This document shows, piece by piece, positions 16,026 through 23,585 of a stretch of 64,000 nt of DNA (positions are counted from its first letter, which is position 1; each line of letters starts with the position of its first letter). The DNA is from Streptomyces sp. NBC_01476. GTDB taxonomy: Bacteria > Actinomycetota > Actinomycetes > Streptomycetales > Streptomycetaceae. The stretch is taken from assembly GCF_036227265.1 (NCBI RefSeq), contig NZ_CP109446.1, positions 6,341,001-6,405,000 on the forward strand, read 5' to 3'. The notes under the pieces are model-generated. The model had not been told where the DNA came from. It did not search any database and saw only the letters and a program-made list of their open reading frames with translations. Position numbers and translations under genes: made by a program.

Positions 16026-17252
16026 ATGAGCACCACGCAGCACCGACCCGTCGTCACCGAACTGCGGCTTTCGGCCTTCAAACAGCACCGGGGAGCGACC
16101 TTCGGGCTCGGCCCGCTCACCTTGCTCACCGGCGGCAGCGGCACCGGCAAGTCCAGCGTGCTCGAAGGGCTCTGCGCACTCGGCCGGCTCGCCTGCGGCG
16201 CCGGACTGCACGAGGTGTTCGGCGCCGCGGTACGCGGCGGCGCCGCCGCCTGCGTCCCGCAGGCCGCCCAACCCGACGCCCAAGGCCGCCGCGGCTTCCG
16301 CATCGGCTGCACCGTCACCGGTCCCGTCGGCCCGGTCCGCCTCGACGTCGCCGTCCAGGCGGAACCCACCCTGCGGATCGTCGGCGAACGGCTCAGCGCC
16401 GGCGGCGAGACCCTGCTCACCACCGCCCTGCGCGACCCCTCCCGCCCCACCGTCCAAGCCGCCTGGCACACCGCAGGAGTCGTCGCCGTCACCCGCGCCC
16501 CGCTCCCCGACGACAGACTCGCCACCGCGCTGCTGCCCCTGCGCGTCGCCGGCCGCACCGACGGACAACGCCTCGTCCTCGCCGCGGCGGAACAAGTCGT
16601 GGTCGCCCTGCGCGGTGTCTTCCCCGTGGCCCCCCGCCCCGAACTCATGCGCGCACCCGTACCGCTCGGCGACGGCCGGCTCCGCGCCGCCTGCGACAAC
16701 CTCTCCGCCGTCCTGGCCAGAACCGAAGGTGAATGCGTCACCCGGCACGCCGCCCTGGTCAACGCGGTACGCGCCGTGTGCAGCCCACCCGTCGAAGGAC
16801 TGACCACCCTGCCCGCCGCCCTCACCGGAAACGGCCGCCTCCCCACCGCAGGCACCATCGCGGCCGTCGACCGCGGCCCCCTCGGCCTGATCCCCATCGA
16901 CCGGCTCGGCGACGGCGAACTCCGCTTCCTCGCCCTCGCCCTGGTCCTGCTCACCGGACCCGGCGTCCTCGACGTCGACACCAGCACCGAACTCCTGCCG
17001 GCCGGCCAGGTGCTCACCGTCATCGCCGACGGACTCGACCTCGGCCTCGACAAGCGGCAGACCGGCGAACTCCTGCGACTGGCCTCCGTGGCCGCCGCCC
17101 GCGGCCACATCCGGCTCCTCGGAACCGTGCGCGACACCGCCTGCCTCGACCGGATCGGCGGCGTCTCGGTCACCACCCTCGGCCTCACCCAGGGACAAAC
17201 CGCGCACCGCGCGGGCGGCGACCGCGAGGATGAGGTAGACCAGTCCGGGTGA
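16026..17252 (+). CDS. RecF/SMC-like AAA-family ATPase with degenerate Walker B
   Basis: A predicted 408-aa ATPase. The N-terminus (VVTELRLSAFKQHRGATFGLGPLTLL) and Walker A (GGSGTGKSS near residue 40) follow the pattern of RecF/SMC-type AAA proteins whose domain is split by a long insert. Near residue 297 GDGELRFLALALVLL could be the signature region. The expected acidic Walker B (hhhDE) is not obvious; the sequence reads VIADGLDLG. It overlaps the next gene, a MazG-like hydrolase, by GTGA, so the two are translationally coupled. Role unknown; DNA maintenance, nucleotide-pool control or defence are possible. Confidence 0.75.
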   Translation: MSTTQHRPVVTELRLSAFKQHRGATFGLGPLTLLTGGSGTGKSSVLEGLCALGRLACGAGLHEVFGAAVRGGAAACVPQAAQPDAQGRRGFRIGCTVTGPVGPVRLDVAVQAEPTLRIVGERLSAGGETLLTTALRDPSRPTVQAAWHTAGVVAVTRAPLPDDRLATALLPLRVAGRTDGQRLVLAAAEQVVVALRGVFPVAPRPELMRAPVPLGDGRLRAACDNLSAVLARTEGECVTRHAALVNAVRAVCSPPVEGLTTLPAALTGNGRLPTAGTIAAVDRGPLGLIPIDRLGDGELRFLALALVLLTGPGVLDVDTSTELLPAGQVLTVIADGLDLGLDKRQTGELLRLASVAAARGHIRLLGTVRDTACLDRIGGVSVTTLGLTQGQTAHRAGGDREDEVDQSG

Positions 17253-17611
17253 CCGAACCCCACGCCCCGGACCTCGCGGCCCTCCAGCGCCGCCTCGTCG
17301 ACTTCGCCGCCGCCCGCAACTGGGAGCCGTTCCACACCCCGAAGAACCTCGCGGTCGCCCTGAGCGTCGAGGCATCGGAACTCCTGGAGATCTTCCAGTG
17401 GCTGACCCCCGAACAGGCCGCGGCCGTGATGGACGACCCCGACAGCGCCCACCGCGTACGGGACGAGGTCGCGGACGTACTCGCCTACCTGCTGCAGTTC
17501 TGCGCGGTCCTCGGCGTCGACCCGGCAGCCGCGCTCGACGCGAAGATCGACCGCAACGAGCTGCGGTTCCCCCGGCCGGGAGCGGTACTGGGGCCGCCGG
17601 AGCAGGATTGA
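17249..17611 (+). CDS. MazG-like nucleotide pyrophosphohydrolase
   Basis: A 120-aa all-alpha NTP pyrophosphatase of the MazG/dCTPase (RS21-C6) group, which hydrolyses (d)NTPs to monophosphate and pyrophosphate. The metal-binding helices are visible: EASELLEIFQW near residue 37 and DEVADVLAYLLQF near 72, giving the ExxE...ExxD pattern. Its GTG overlaps the stop of the ATPase gene, so the two proteins are probably made in fixed ratio and may act together. Usual length for single-domain MazG-like enzymes. Twin DnaA boxes follow 45 bp after its stop. Confidence 0.88.
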   Translation: MTEPHAPDLAALQRRLVDFAAARNWEPFHTPKNLAVALSVEASELLEIFQWLTPEQAAAVMDDPDSAHRVRDEVADVLAYLLQFCAVLGVDPAAALDAKIDRNELRFPRPGAVLGPPEQD

Positions 17612-17656
17612 GACCGCTGCCCCGGGCCGCGCACATCACCCGTGAGGGTGGCCGAG

Positions 17657-17683
17657 TTGTCCACAACCGGCGAGTTGTCCACA
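17657..17683 (+). promoter_or_regulatory. Two DnaA boxes in direct repeat
   Basis: TTGTCCACA occurs at 17657-17665 and 17675-17683, each preceded by GAG, 18 bp apart. This is the reported Streptomyces DnaA-box consensus. No replication genes lie nearby, so this is not evidently oriC; it could be a DnaA-titration or DnaA-regulated promoter site ahead of the DUF6099-like gene. Confidence 0.6.
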
Positions 17684-17786
17684 GATCCACGGACCGCCCC
17701 TTCCGCCCCGCCCTCCACGTGTCACGCTGAGTGACATCAGGGCGGCGGTCACCGAACCCGCCGCGACGGACCGAAGGGGCACCACC

Positions 17787-18191
17787 ATGGACGCCACCCG
17801 GCTCATCACCGAGGCAGAACGGGCACTGCGGAGCGACCCCCAGCCCGAACACGTCATCGCCGAAGCCTGGCAGGCCTGTGAACTCACCGAAGCCATCAGC
17901 CACCTCCTCGGCGACAGCCACGCACAGCCCGTGGCCCGCGCCGGACCCGCACCCACGATCACCACCACCGGCGCCGGCCCGCCCCGGGCCGCCCGTCTCA
18001 CCGCCGTACGCGACCGGGCCGCCACCTTGCGGGCACTGCGCACCCTGCTCGGCGAGATCAGCCTCACCCTCGTCGGTGTCACCCGCACCGCCGAGGACGA
18101 GACGGCGTACTGGAACTGCATCGAAGCGCTCGACGCCGTCGACGAAGCCAAAGACCGGATCAAGGAGCTGACCAGCCAGGGAGGCGATTGA
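17787..18191 (+). CDS. DUF6099-like small protein
   Basis: A 134-aa soluble, helix-rich protein beginning MDATRLITEAERALRS. I associate this start and the EAWQACELTEAISHLL segment with the actinobacterial DUF6099 family, of unknown function; this is recollection, not a search. A Pro/Ala/Thr-rich linker (about residues 48-68) separates two helical parts, and the last helix is highly charged (DEAKDRIKEL). GAAGGGG precedes the ATG. It stands alone after the twin DnaA boxes. Confidence 0.6.
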   Translation: MDATRLITEAERALRSDPQPEHVIAEAWQACELTEAISHLLGDSHAQPVARAGPAPTITTTGAGPPRAARLTAVRDRAATLRALRTLLGEISLTLVGVTRTAEDETAYWNCIEALDAVDEAKDRIKELTSQGGD

Positions 18192-18224
18192 CGCGGTACA
18201 CCGTGATGCGGGCAGGATGGAGGA

Positions 18225-19148
18225 ATGGACCTGCGAATCTTCACCGAGCCCCAGCAAGGCGCGACCTACGACACCCTGCTGGCCGCCGCCAAGGCCACCG
18301 AAGACCTCGGCTTCGACGCCTTCTTCCGCTCCGACCACTACCTGTCGATGGGCGACGGCGACGGCCTGCCCGGACCCACGGACGCCTGGATCACCCTGGC
18401 CGGCCTCGCCCGCGAGACCAGCCGGATCAAACTCGGCACCCTGATGACCGCCGCCACCTTCCGGCTCCCCGGCGTGCTGGCCATCGAAGTGGCCCAGGTC
18501 GACCAGATGTCCGGCGGCCGGGTCGAACTCGGCATCGGCGCCGGCTGGTACGAAGCGGAGCACACCGCCTACGGCATCCCCTTCCCGAAGGAGAAGTTCG
18601 CCCGGCTGGAGGAGCAGCTGGCGATCATCACCGGACTGTGGGCGACCCCGGTCGGGAAGACCTTCGACTACGACGGGACGTTCTACCAGCTGAAGGACTC
18701 CCCGGCGCTGCCGAAGCCCGCCCAGCCCAAGGTCCCGGTCCTCATCGGCGGTATGGGCGCCAAGCGCACCCCGGAGCTCACCGCGGCCTACGCCGACGAG
18801 TTCAACCTGCCCTTCGGATCGGTGGAGGACACCGCCCGCCAGTTCGCCCGGGTACGGGAAGCACTCCAGGCCGCCGGCCGCGGCCCCGGCGATCTGGTGT
18901 ACTCCAACGCCCTGATCGCCGTCGTCGGCAAGGACGACGCGGAGGTGGCCCGCCGGGCCGCCGCCATCGGCCGGGAGGTCGACGAGCTCAAGGCGAACGG
19001 CCTGGCCGGTTCGCCGGCCGAGGTGGTCGACAAGATCGGGCGGTACGCCGAACAGGGCTCCACCCGCTTCTACCTCCAGATCCTCGACCCGAAGGACCTG
19101 GACCACCTGGAGCTCATCTCCGCGCAGGTCCAGTCCCAGCTGAGCTGA
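18225..19148 (+). CDS. LLM-class F420-dependent oxidoreductase
   Basis: A 307-aa luciferase-like monooxygenase-fold enzyme. It has the TIM-barrel start (LRIFTEPQQGATYDTLLAAA), the SDHYLSM segment near residue 40, the conserved MSGGRVELGIGAGWYEAEH near 90, and VPVLIGGMGAKRTPELTAAYADEFN near 165. Such actinobacterial proteins usually use F420 rather than FMN; the substrate is unknown. GGAGGA directly abuts the ATG, closer than ideal, so a leaderless or alternative start is possible. The homocysteine methyltransferase gene begins 8 bp after its stop. Confidence 0.88.
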   Translation: MDLRIFTEPQQGATYDTLLAAAKATEDLGFDAFFRSDHYLSMGDGDGLPGPTDAWITLAGLARETSRIKLGTLMTAATFRLPGVLAIEVAQVDQMSGGRVELGIGAGWYEAEHTAYGIPFPKEKFARLEEQLAIITGLWATPVGKTFDYDGTFYQLKDSPALPKPAQPKVPVLIGGMGAKRTPELTAAYADEFNLPFGSVEDTARQFARVREALQAAGRGPGDLVYSNALIAVVGKDDAEVARRAAAIGREVDELKANGLAGSPAEVVDKIGRYAEQGSTRFYLQILDPKDLDHLELISAQVQSQLS

Positions 19149-19155
19149 CACGGCG

Positions 19156-20109
19156 ATGACCCCTCCCGTGCCCCCGCCCGCCGCCGAACCGCTCCTCGGC
19201 CACGGCGGCACGCTGCTCCTGGACGGCGGCCTGTCCAACCAGCTCGCCGCACAGGGCTGCGACCTGTCCGACGCCCTGTGGTCGGCCCGGCTGCTCGCCG
19301 ACGAGCCGGCCCAGGTCGAAGCGGCACACACCGCCTACCTGCGGGCGGGGGCACGGGTGCTCATCACGGCGAGCTACCAGGCCACCTACGAAGGGTTCGC
19401 CCGGCGCGGGCTGAGCCGGCCCGAGGCGACGCGGTTGCTGCACCGCAGCGTCACCCTGGCCCGCGACGCGGCGGCCAGCAGCGGGGCGGAAGGGACGGGG
19501 GCGGGGGAGGGGAGGGGGGAGGGGAAGCCCCCCGTACGTGTGGCGGCGTCCGTCGGACCCTACGGTGCGATGCTCGCGGACGGGAGCGAGTACCGGGGGC
19601 GGTACGGCTTGTCGGTGCGGGAGTTGGAGCGTTTTCACCGGCCCAGGATCGAGGCGCTGGCGGAGGCGGGCCCGGATGTGCTGGCGCTGGAGACGGTGCC
19701 GGACGCCGATGAGGCGGAGGCGATGCTGCGGGCGGCGGAGCGGACGGGGGTGCCGGTGTGGCTGTCCTACACGGTGGCCGGCGACCGGACCCGCGCGGGC
19801 CAGCCGCTGGCGGAGGCTTTCGCGGTGGCGGCGGACCGTGACGAGGTGGTCGCGGTCGGCGTCAACTGCTGCGCTCCGGGGGACGTCGAGCCGGCGGTCA
19901 GGACCGCGGTGGCGGTCACCGGCAAGCCCGCCGTCGCCTATCCCAACAGCGGCGAGGAGTGGGACGGGCAGGCGCGCCGCTGGTCCGGCGGTTCGGCCTT
20001 CGACCCCGGGACGGCCCGGCGCTGGGAGGCCGCCGGCGCCCGCCTGATCGGCGGCTGCTGCCGGGTGGGGCCCGCGCAGATCGCGCGCCTCGCCGCCGCC
20101 CTCACCTGA
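19156..20109 (+). CDS. mmuM: Homocysteine S-methyltransferase
   Basis: Transfers a methyl group from S-methylmethionine (or SAM) to homocysteine to give methionine. The 317-aa barrel shows the zinc-binding cysteines in GVNCCAP near residue 237 and GGCCR near 300, and the N-terminal LLLDGGLSNQL motif. Residues 112-124 (GTGAGEGRGEGK) are an inserted glycine/glutamate loop encoded by a striking G-run, probably surface exposed. It is likely co-transcribed with the oxidoreductase 7 bp upstream. No strong ribosome site, consistent with coupling. Confidence 0.9.
   Translation: MTPPVPPPAAEPLLGHGGTLLLDGGLSNQLAAQGCDLSDALWSARLLADEPAQVEAAHTAYLRAGARVLITASYQATYEGFARRGLSRPEATRLLHRSVTLARDAAASSGAEGTGAGEGRGEGKPPVRVAASVGPYGAMLADGSEYRGRYGLSVRELERFHRPRIEALAEAGPDVLALETVPDADEAEAMLRAAERTGVPVWLSYTVAGDRTRAGQPLAEAFAVAADRDEVVAVGVNCCAPGDVEPAVRTAVAVTGKPAVAYPNSGEEWDGQARRWSGGSAFDPGTARRWEAAGARLIGGCCRVGPAQIARLAAALT
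19492..19524 (+). other. G-run with quadruplex potential inside mmuM
   Basis: Six blocks of three to six G separated by single bases lie on the coding strand, ending GGGGAGGGGGGAGGGG. The encoded residues fall in a non-conserved loop. The block may form a G-quadruplex in RNA or DNA and affect mmuM expression. Confidence 0.5.
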
Positions 20110-20295
20110 CCTCGCCCGACCCCAGCGTCGCCCGCTCTCACCACCCGCGGCGCGGACGCCCCGGGCGCGCCCGGGTGAACCGTTCGGCGCGCGGGATCGT
20201 GTCCTGTCCGGGGTCCGGCAGTGCGGGGCGTCGTAACGGATCGTGCGTCGCCCCGCCCGTTGGGTTCCCGTTTCCCCGATGGAAGGACGCACCAC

Positions 20296-21981
20296 ATGCG
20301 AAGGGCTCTGGGCAGGGTTCTGCCTCCGTTGCTTCTCCCCCTGGGGCTGGTCGTGCCCCTGGCCCCCCTGGCCGTGGCCGGACCGGCCGCCGCTTCGACC
20401 GCTGGTCCCGCCGGTCCCGCCGCTTCGACCGCCGGTCCCGCCGGTCCCGCCGGTCCCGCCGGTTTACCGCGTGCCGCCGCGACCCCCTTCACCGGGACCT
20501 GGGGCACCGCGATGCAGTCGGCGGGTGCCACGTTCGCCCAGCAGACACTGCGGCAGACGGTGCACACCAGCATCGGCGGTACGAGCGCGCGTATCCACCT
20601 CTCGAACGCCTTCGGCAGCGCGCCCGTGACGCTCTCCGACGTCCACCTCGCCGAGCCGGGTGCCAATGGCGCGGTCGACACCTCGACGGACCGCACGGTC
20701 ACCTTCGGCGGCGCCTCGTCGGTGACGATCCCCGCGGGGGGCAGCGCGGTCAGCGACGGCGTGGCGTTCGCCGTCCCCTCCGACGCCGACCTCGCGGTGA
20801 GTTTCTACGTCCCGCAGTCGGCGCTGTCGACCTGGCATCAGACCGCGAACGTGACGAACTACGTCGCGCCGGGCGACCAGAGCGGCTCCGCGGTGCTCTC
20901 GGGAGCCCAGAGCGACACCAACACCAGCTTCCTGGCCGGTCTGGACGTGCAGAACGCCGCCTCGCCCGGTGCGGTGGTCGCCTTCGGCGCGTCGATCACC
21001 GACGCGATCTCCTCGACGTTCGGCGCCTACCACCGGTGGCCCGACCTGTTCTCGGACCGGCTGCTGGACAGCGGCCGGGCGGTCGGTGTCATCAACGAGG
21101 GCATCTCCGGGAACGGTCTGATCTTCGACGGCGGCGGGCAGAAGGCCACCACGCGCTTCCAGCGCGACGTCCTGGACCAGTCCGGCGTGACGTGGGTGGT
21201 CTTCGGCGACGACGTCATCAACGACCTGCTCAACTCCAACCCGCCGACGATCGGTCAGATCGAGTCCGCCTCCTCGCAGTTGGTGACGGCCGCCCATGCG
21301 CGGGGTGTGGGGTTCCTCTGCTCGACGCTCACCCCGTTCAAGGGCACCACCGGGTGGACACAGAGCCGTGAGGACGTCCGGGAGGCGTACAACGCGTTCC
21401 TGCGTACGTCGTCGAGCGGCTGCGACGCGGTGAACGACGTCGACGCCGCCACGCACGACCCGTCCGACCCGCAGGCGTATCTGCCCTCCTACGACTCCGG
21501 CGACCACCTGCACCCCAATGACCTGGGGATGCAGGCCATAGCGGACGCCGTGCCGCTGAGTGTCTTCGGCGCCGCCACCACCGCGCCGCGGGTGAATCTG
21601 GCGCTGGGCCGGCCGGTGCAGGCGTCCAGCGTGGAGGCGGGCAGCACGATGGTGGGGGCCGACGCGGTCGACGGAAACCGTGACACCCGCTGGGCCAGTG
21701 GTTCCGGTGACCCGCAGTCCCTCGCCGTGGACCTCGGGCAGACCCGCACGCTGACCCAGGTGGAACTGGACTGGGAGACGGCGTACGCGTCCTCCTGGCA
21801 GATCCAGGTCTCGCCCGACGGCACGTCCTCCTGGCAGACGATCGCCTCGTCCACCGCCGGGCGCGGTGGTGATGTGCAGGTCCCGGTGAGCGGCAGCGGG
21901 CGCTGGGTGCGGTTGCTCGGCACCGTCCGGGGCACCCAGTTCGGCTATTCCCTCTGGGAGTTCGGCGTCTACGGGCAGTAG
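20296..21981 (+). CDS. Secreted SGNH/GDSL hydrolase with a C-terminal discoidin-type domain
   Basis: A predicted exported esterase of 561 aa. The N-terminus is a signal peptide (MRRALGRVLPPLLLPLGLVV...), followed by an Ala/Gly/Pro/Ser/Thr linker encoded by a 30-bp duplication. The SGNH core has the nucleophile block FGASITD (GASIT instead of GDSIT), the glycine block GISGNGL and the catalytic DHLHPND block. The last 130 residues (VNLALGRPVQAS, DGNRDTRWAS, LAVDLG) are an F5/8 type C or CBM32 domain, probably for sugar-polymer binding. The ATG at 20296 has GGAAGGA upstream. Codon 57 is TTA, the only one I noticed in the window, implying dependence on the bldA tRNA and hence developmental timing. 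Confidence 0.9.
   Translation: MRRALGRVLPPLLLPLGLVVPLAPLAVAGPAAASTAGPAGPAASTAGPAGPAGPAGLPRAAATPFTGTWGTAMQSAGATFAQQTLRQTVHTSIGGTSARIHLSNAFGSAPVTLSDVHLAEPGANGAVDTSTDRTVTFGGASSVTIPAGGSAVSDGVAFAVPSDADLAVSFYVPQSALSTWHQTANVTNYVAPGDQSGSAVLSGAQSDTNTSFLAGLDVQNAASPGAVVAFGASITDAISSTFGAYHRWPDLFSDRLLDSGRAVGVINEGISGNGLIFDGGGQKATTRFQRDVLDQSGVTWVVFGDDVINDLLNSNPPTIGQIESASSQLVTAAHARGVGFLCSTLTPFKGTTGWTQSREDVREAYNAFLRTSSSGCDAVNDVDAATHDPSDPQAYLPSYDSGDHLHPNDLGMQAIADAVPLSVFGAATTAPRVNLALGRPVQASSVEAGSTMVGADAVDGNRDTRWASGSGDPQSLAVDLGQTRTLTQVELDWETAYASSWQIQVSPDGTSSWQTIASSTAGRGGDVQVPVSGSGRWVRLLGTVRGTQFGYSLWEFGVYGQ
20391..20450 (+). repeat. 30-bp direct duplication in the esterase linker
   Basis: Bases 20391-20420 recur at 20421-20450 with one difference, and a further GGTCCCGCC unit follows. 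They encode repeated AST-AGPAGPA segments between the signal peptide and the catalytic domain, a slippage-prone linker. Confidence 0.7.
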
Positions 21982-21993
21982 GCGGCCGGGCCG

Positions 21994-22039
21994 CCGGTCT
22001 TCCCCGGGCCGCTCGAACGGCGGCCCCGGGGAAGACCGG
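21994..22039 (+). terminator. Terminator after the secreted esterase gene
   Basis: CCGGTCTTCCCCGGG (21994-22008) pairs with CCCGGGGAAGACCGG (22025-22039), a 15-bp stem, followed by a short TCCTTT. It separates the esterase from the RNA repair pair. Confidence 0.65.
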
Positions 22040-22106
22040 AGGTCCTTTGATCCACTACCGCCTTTATCCGCTACCGCCACCGGCGGGCGGCACGGATACT
22101 CAGTGC

Positions 22107-23585
22107 GTGTTCCTGACGATATCGACCACCGCAAGCGCCGCCGGCGCCGCCACCGACCTCGGTTTCCTGCTGCACAAGCACCCGGACAGGTCCCAGGTCT
22201 TCTCGACCTCCTACGGCGCCGCCCATGTCTTCTACCCTGAGGCGTCCGCCGAGCGGACCACGGCCGCGCTGCTGCTGGAGGTCGATCCGCCGGCGCTGGT
22301 CCGGCGTGGCCGGACGCAGGGCAGGGGGCGGGGCGGCGCACCCGACGCGGCGCTCGCGGCATATGTGAACGACCGGCCGTATGCCGCCTCGTCGCTGCTG
22401 GCGGTGGCGCTGCGGACGGTGTTCTCCAGTGCGCTGCGCGGCGAGTGCCGGACGCTGCCGGAGCGTGCTGCGGCGCCGCTGCCACTGCGGATCGAGGTGC
22501 CGGCGCTTCCCGCCCGTGGTGGCGCGCCGCTGGTGGAGCGGCTCTTCGCGCCGCTGGGCTGGCAGGTGGCGGCGGAGCCGGTCGCGCTGGACGGGCACTT
22601 CCCGCAGTGGGGTGCGTCGCGGTACGTCTCGCTGGTGCTGGAGGGCGAACTGCGGCTGTCGGAGGCGCTGCGGCACCTGTATGTCCTGCTGCCGGTGCTG
22701 GATGACGCCAAGCACTACTGGGTGTCGCCCGACGAGGTGGACAAGCTGCTGCGGTTCGGGGCGGGCTGGCTGCCGGCGCACCCGGAGCAGAAGCTGATCA
22801 CCAGCCGGTATCTCTCCCGCCGGTGGTCGCTGACCCGGGACGCGCTGGAGCGCCTGGAGCTGGCCCGGCTGGCGGACGCCGACGACATCGAGGTCGAGGA
22901 CATCGACAACGCGGTGGCCGCCGAGGTGCCGGAGGAGGCCGAGGAGCGGCCGACGCCGCTGGCGGTGCTGCGGCGGACGGCGATCCTGGCCGCGCTGCGC
23001 GACCACGGGGCCGCCCGGGTGCTCGATCTGGGCTGCGGGCAGGGGCAGTTGGTGGCGGAGCTGCTCAAGGAGCCGCGGTTCACCGAGATCGCCGGGATGG
23101 ATGTGTCGGTGCGGGCGCTGGACATCGCGGCCCGCCGGCTGCGGCTTGACCGGATGGGTGAGCGGCAGGCCGGCCGGATCAGTCTCTTCCAGGGGTCGTT
23201 GGCGTACACCGACGCCCGGCTGAAGGGCTATGACGCGGCGGTGCTGAGCGAGGTGATCGAGCACCTGGACCTGTCGCGGCTGCCGTCGCTGGAGTACGCG
23301 GTGTTCGGTGCCGCCCGTCCCGGCACGGTGGTGGTGACCACGCCGAACGCCGAGTACAACGTGCGCTGGGAGACGCTGCCGGCTGGTCATGTCCGGCACG
23401 CCGACCACCGGTTCGAGTGGACCCGGGCCGAGTTCGCCGCCTGGGCCGGGGCGGTGGCCGGCCGGTACGGCTACCAGGTGGCGTACACCCCGGTCGGGCC
23501 GGACGACCCGGAGGTGGGTCCGCCCACCCAGCTGGCCGTGTTCACGCTGACCGCGCAGAAGAAGAAGGAGGAGGCAGCCGCATGA
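22107..23585 (+). CDS. hen1: 3'-terminal RNA ribose 2'-O-methyltransferase Hen1
   Basis: RNA-repair methyltransferase that 2'-O-methylates the 3' end of cleaved RNA before Pnkp ligates it, protecting the repaired site from being cut again. The GTG at 22107 is used because the family begins (M/V)FLTISTT, followed by ATDLGFLLHKHPDR. The N-terminal 240 or so residues are the Pnkp-interacting domain. The C-terminal half is the SAM domain, with VLDLGCGQGQL near residue 307 and the manganese-binding EVIEHLD near 385. Length 492 aa. Its TGA overlaps the pnkp ATG, so the pair is translationally coupled. Confidence 0.95.
   Translation: MFLTISTTASAAGAATDLGFLLHKHPDRSQVFSTSYGAAHVFYPEASAERTTAALLLEVDPPALVRRGRTQGRGRGGAPDAALAAYVNDRPYAASSLLAVALRTVFSSALRGECRTLPERAAAPLPLRIEVPALPARGGAPLVERLFAPLGWQVAAEPVALDGHFPQWGASRYVSLVLEGELRLSEALRHLYVLLPVLDDAKHYWVSPDEVDKLLRFGAGWLPAHPEQKLITSRYLSRRWSLTRDALERLELARLADADDIEVEDIDNAVAAEVPEEAEERPTPLAVLRRTAILAALRDHGAARVLDLGCGQGQLVAELLKEPRFTEIAGMDVSVRALDIAARRLRLDRMGERQAGRISLFQGSLAYTDARLKGYDAAVLSEVIEHLDLSRLPSLEYAVFGAARPGTVVVTTPNAEYNVRWETLPAGHVRHADHRFEWTRAEFAAWAGAVAGRYGYQVAYTPVGPDDPEVGPPTQLAVFTLTAQKKKEEAAA

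Noticed and set aside
17657..17683. DnaA boxes as oriC
   Set aside because: Only two boxes, and no dnaA, dnaN, gyrB or box cluster in the surroundings.
15801..19331. Minus-strand open frame of over 1100 codons
   Set aside because: It covers five recognisable plus-strand genes and has no domain or ribosome site.
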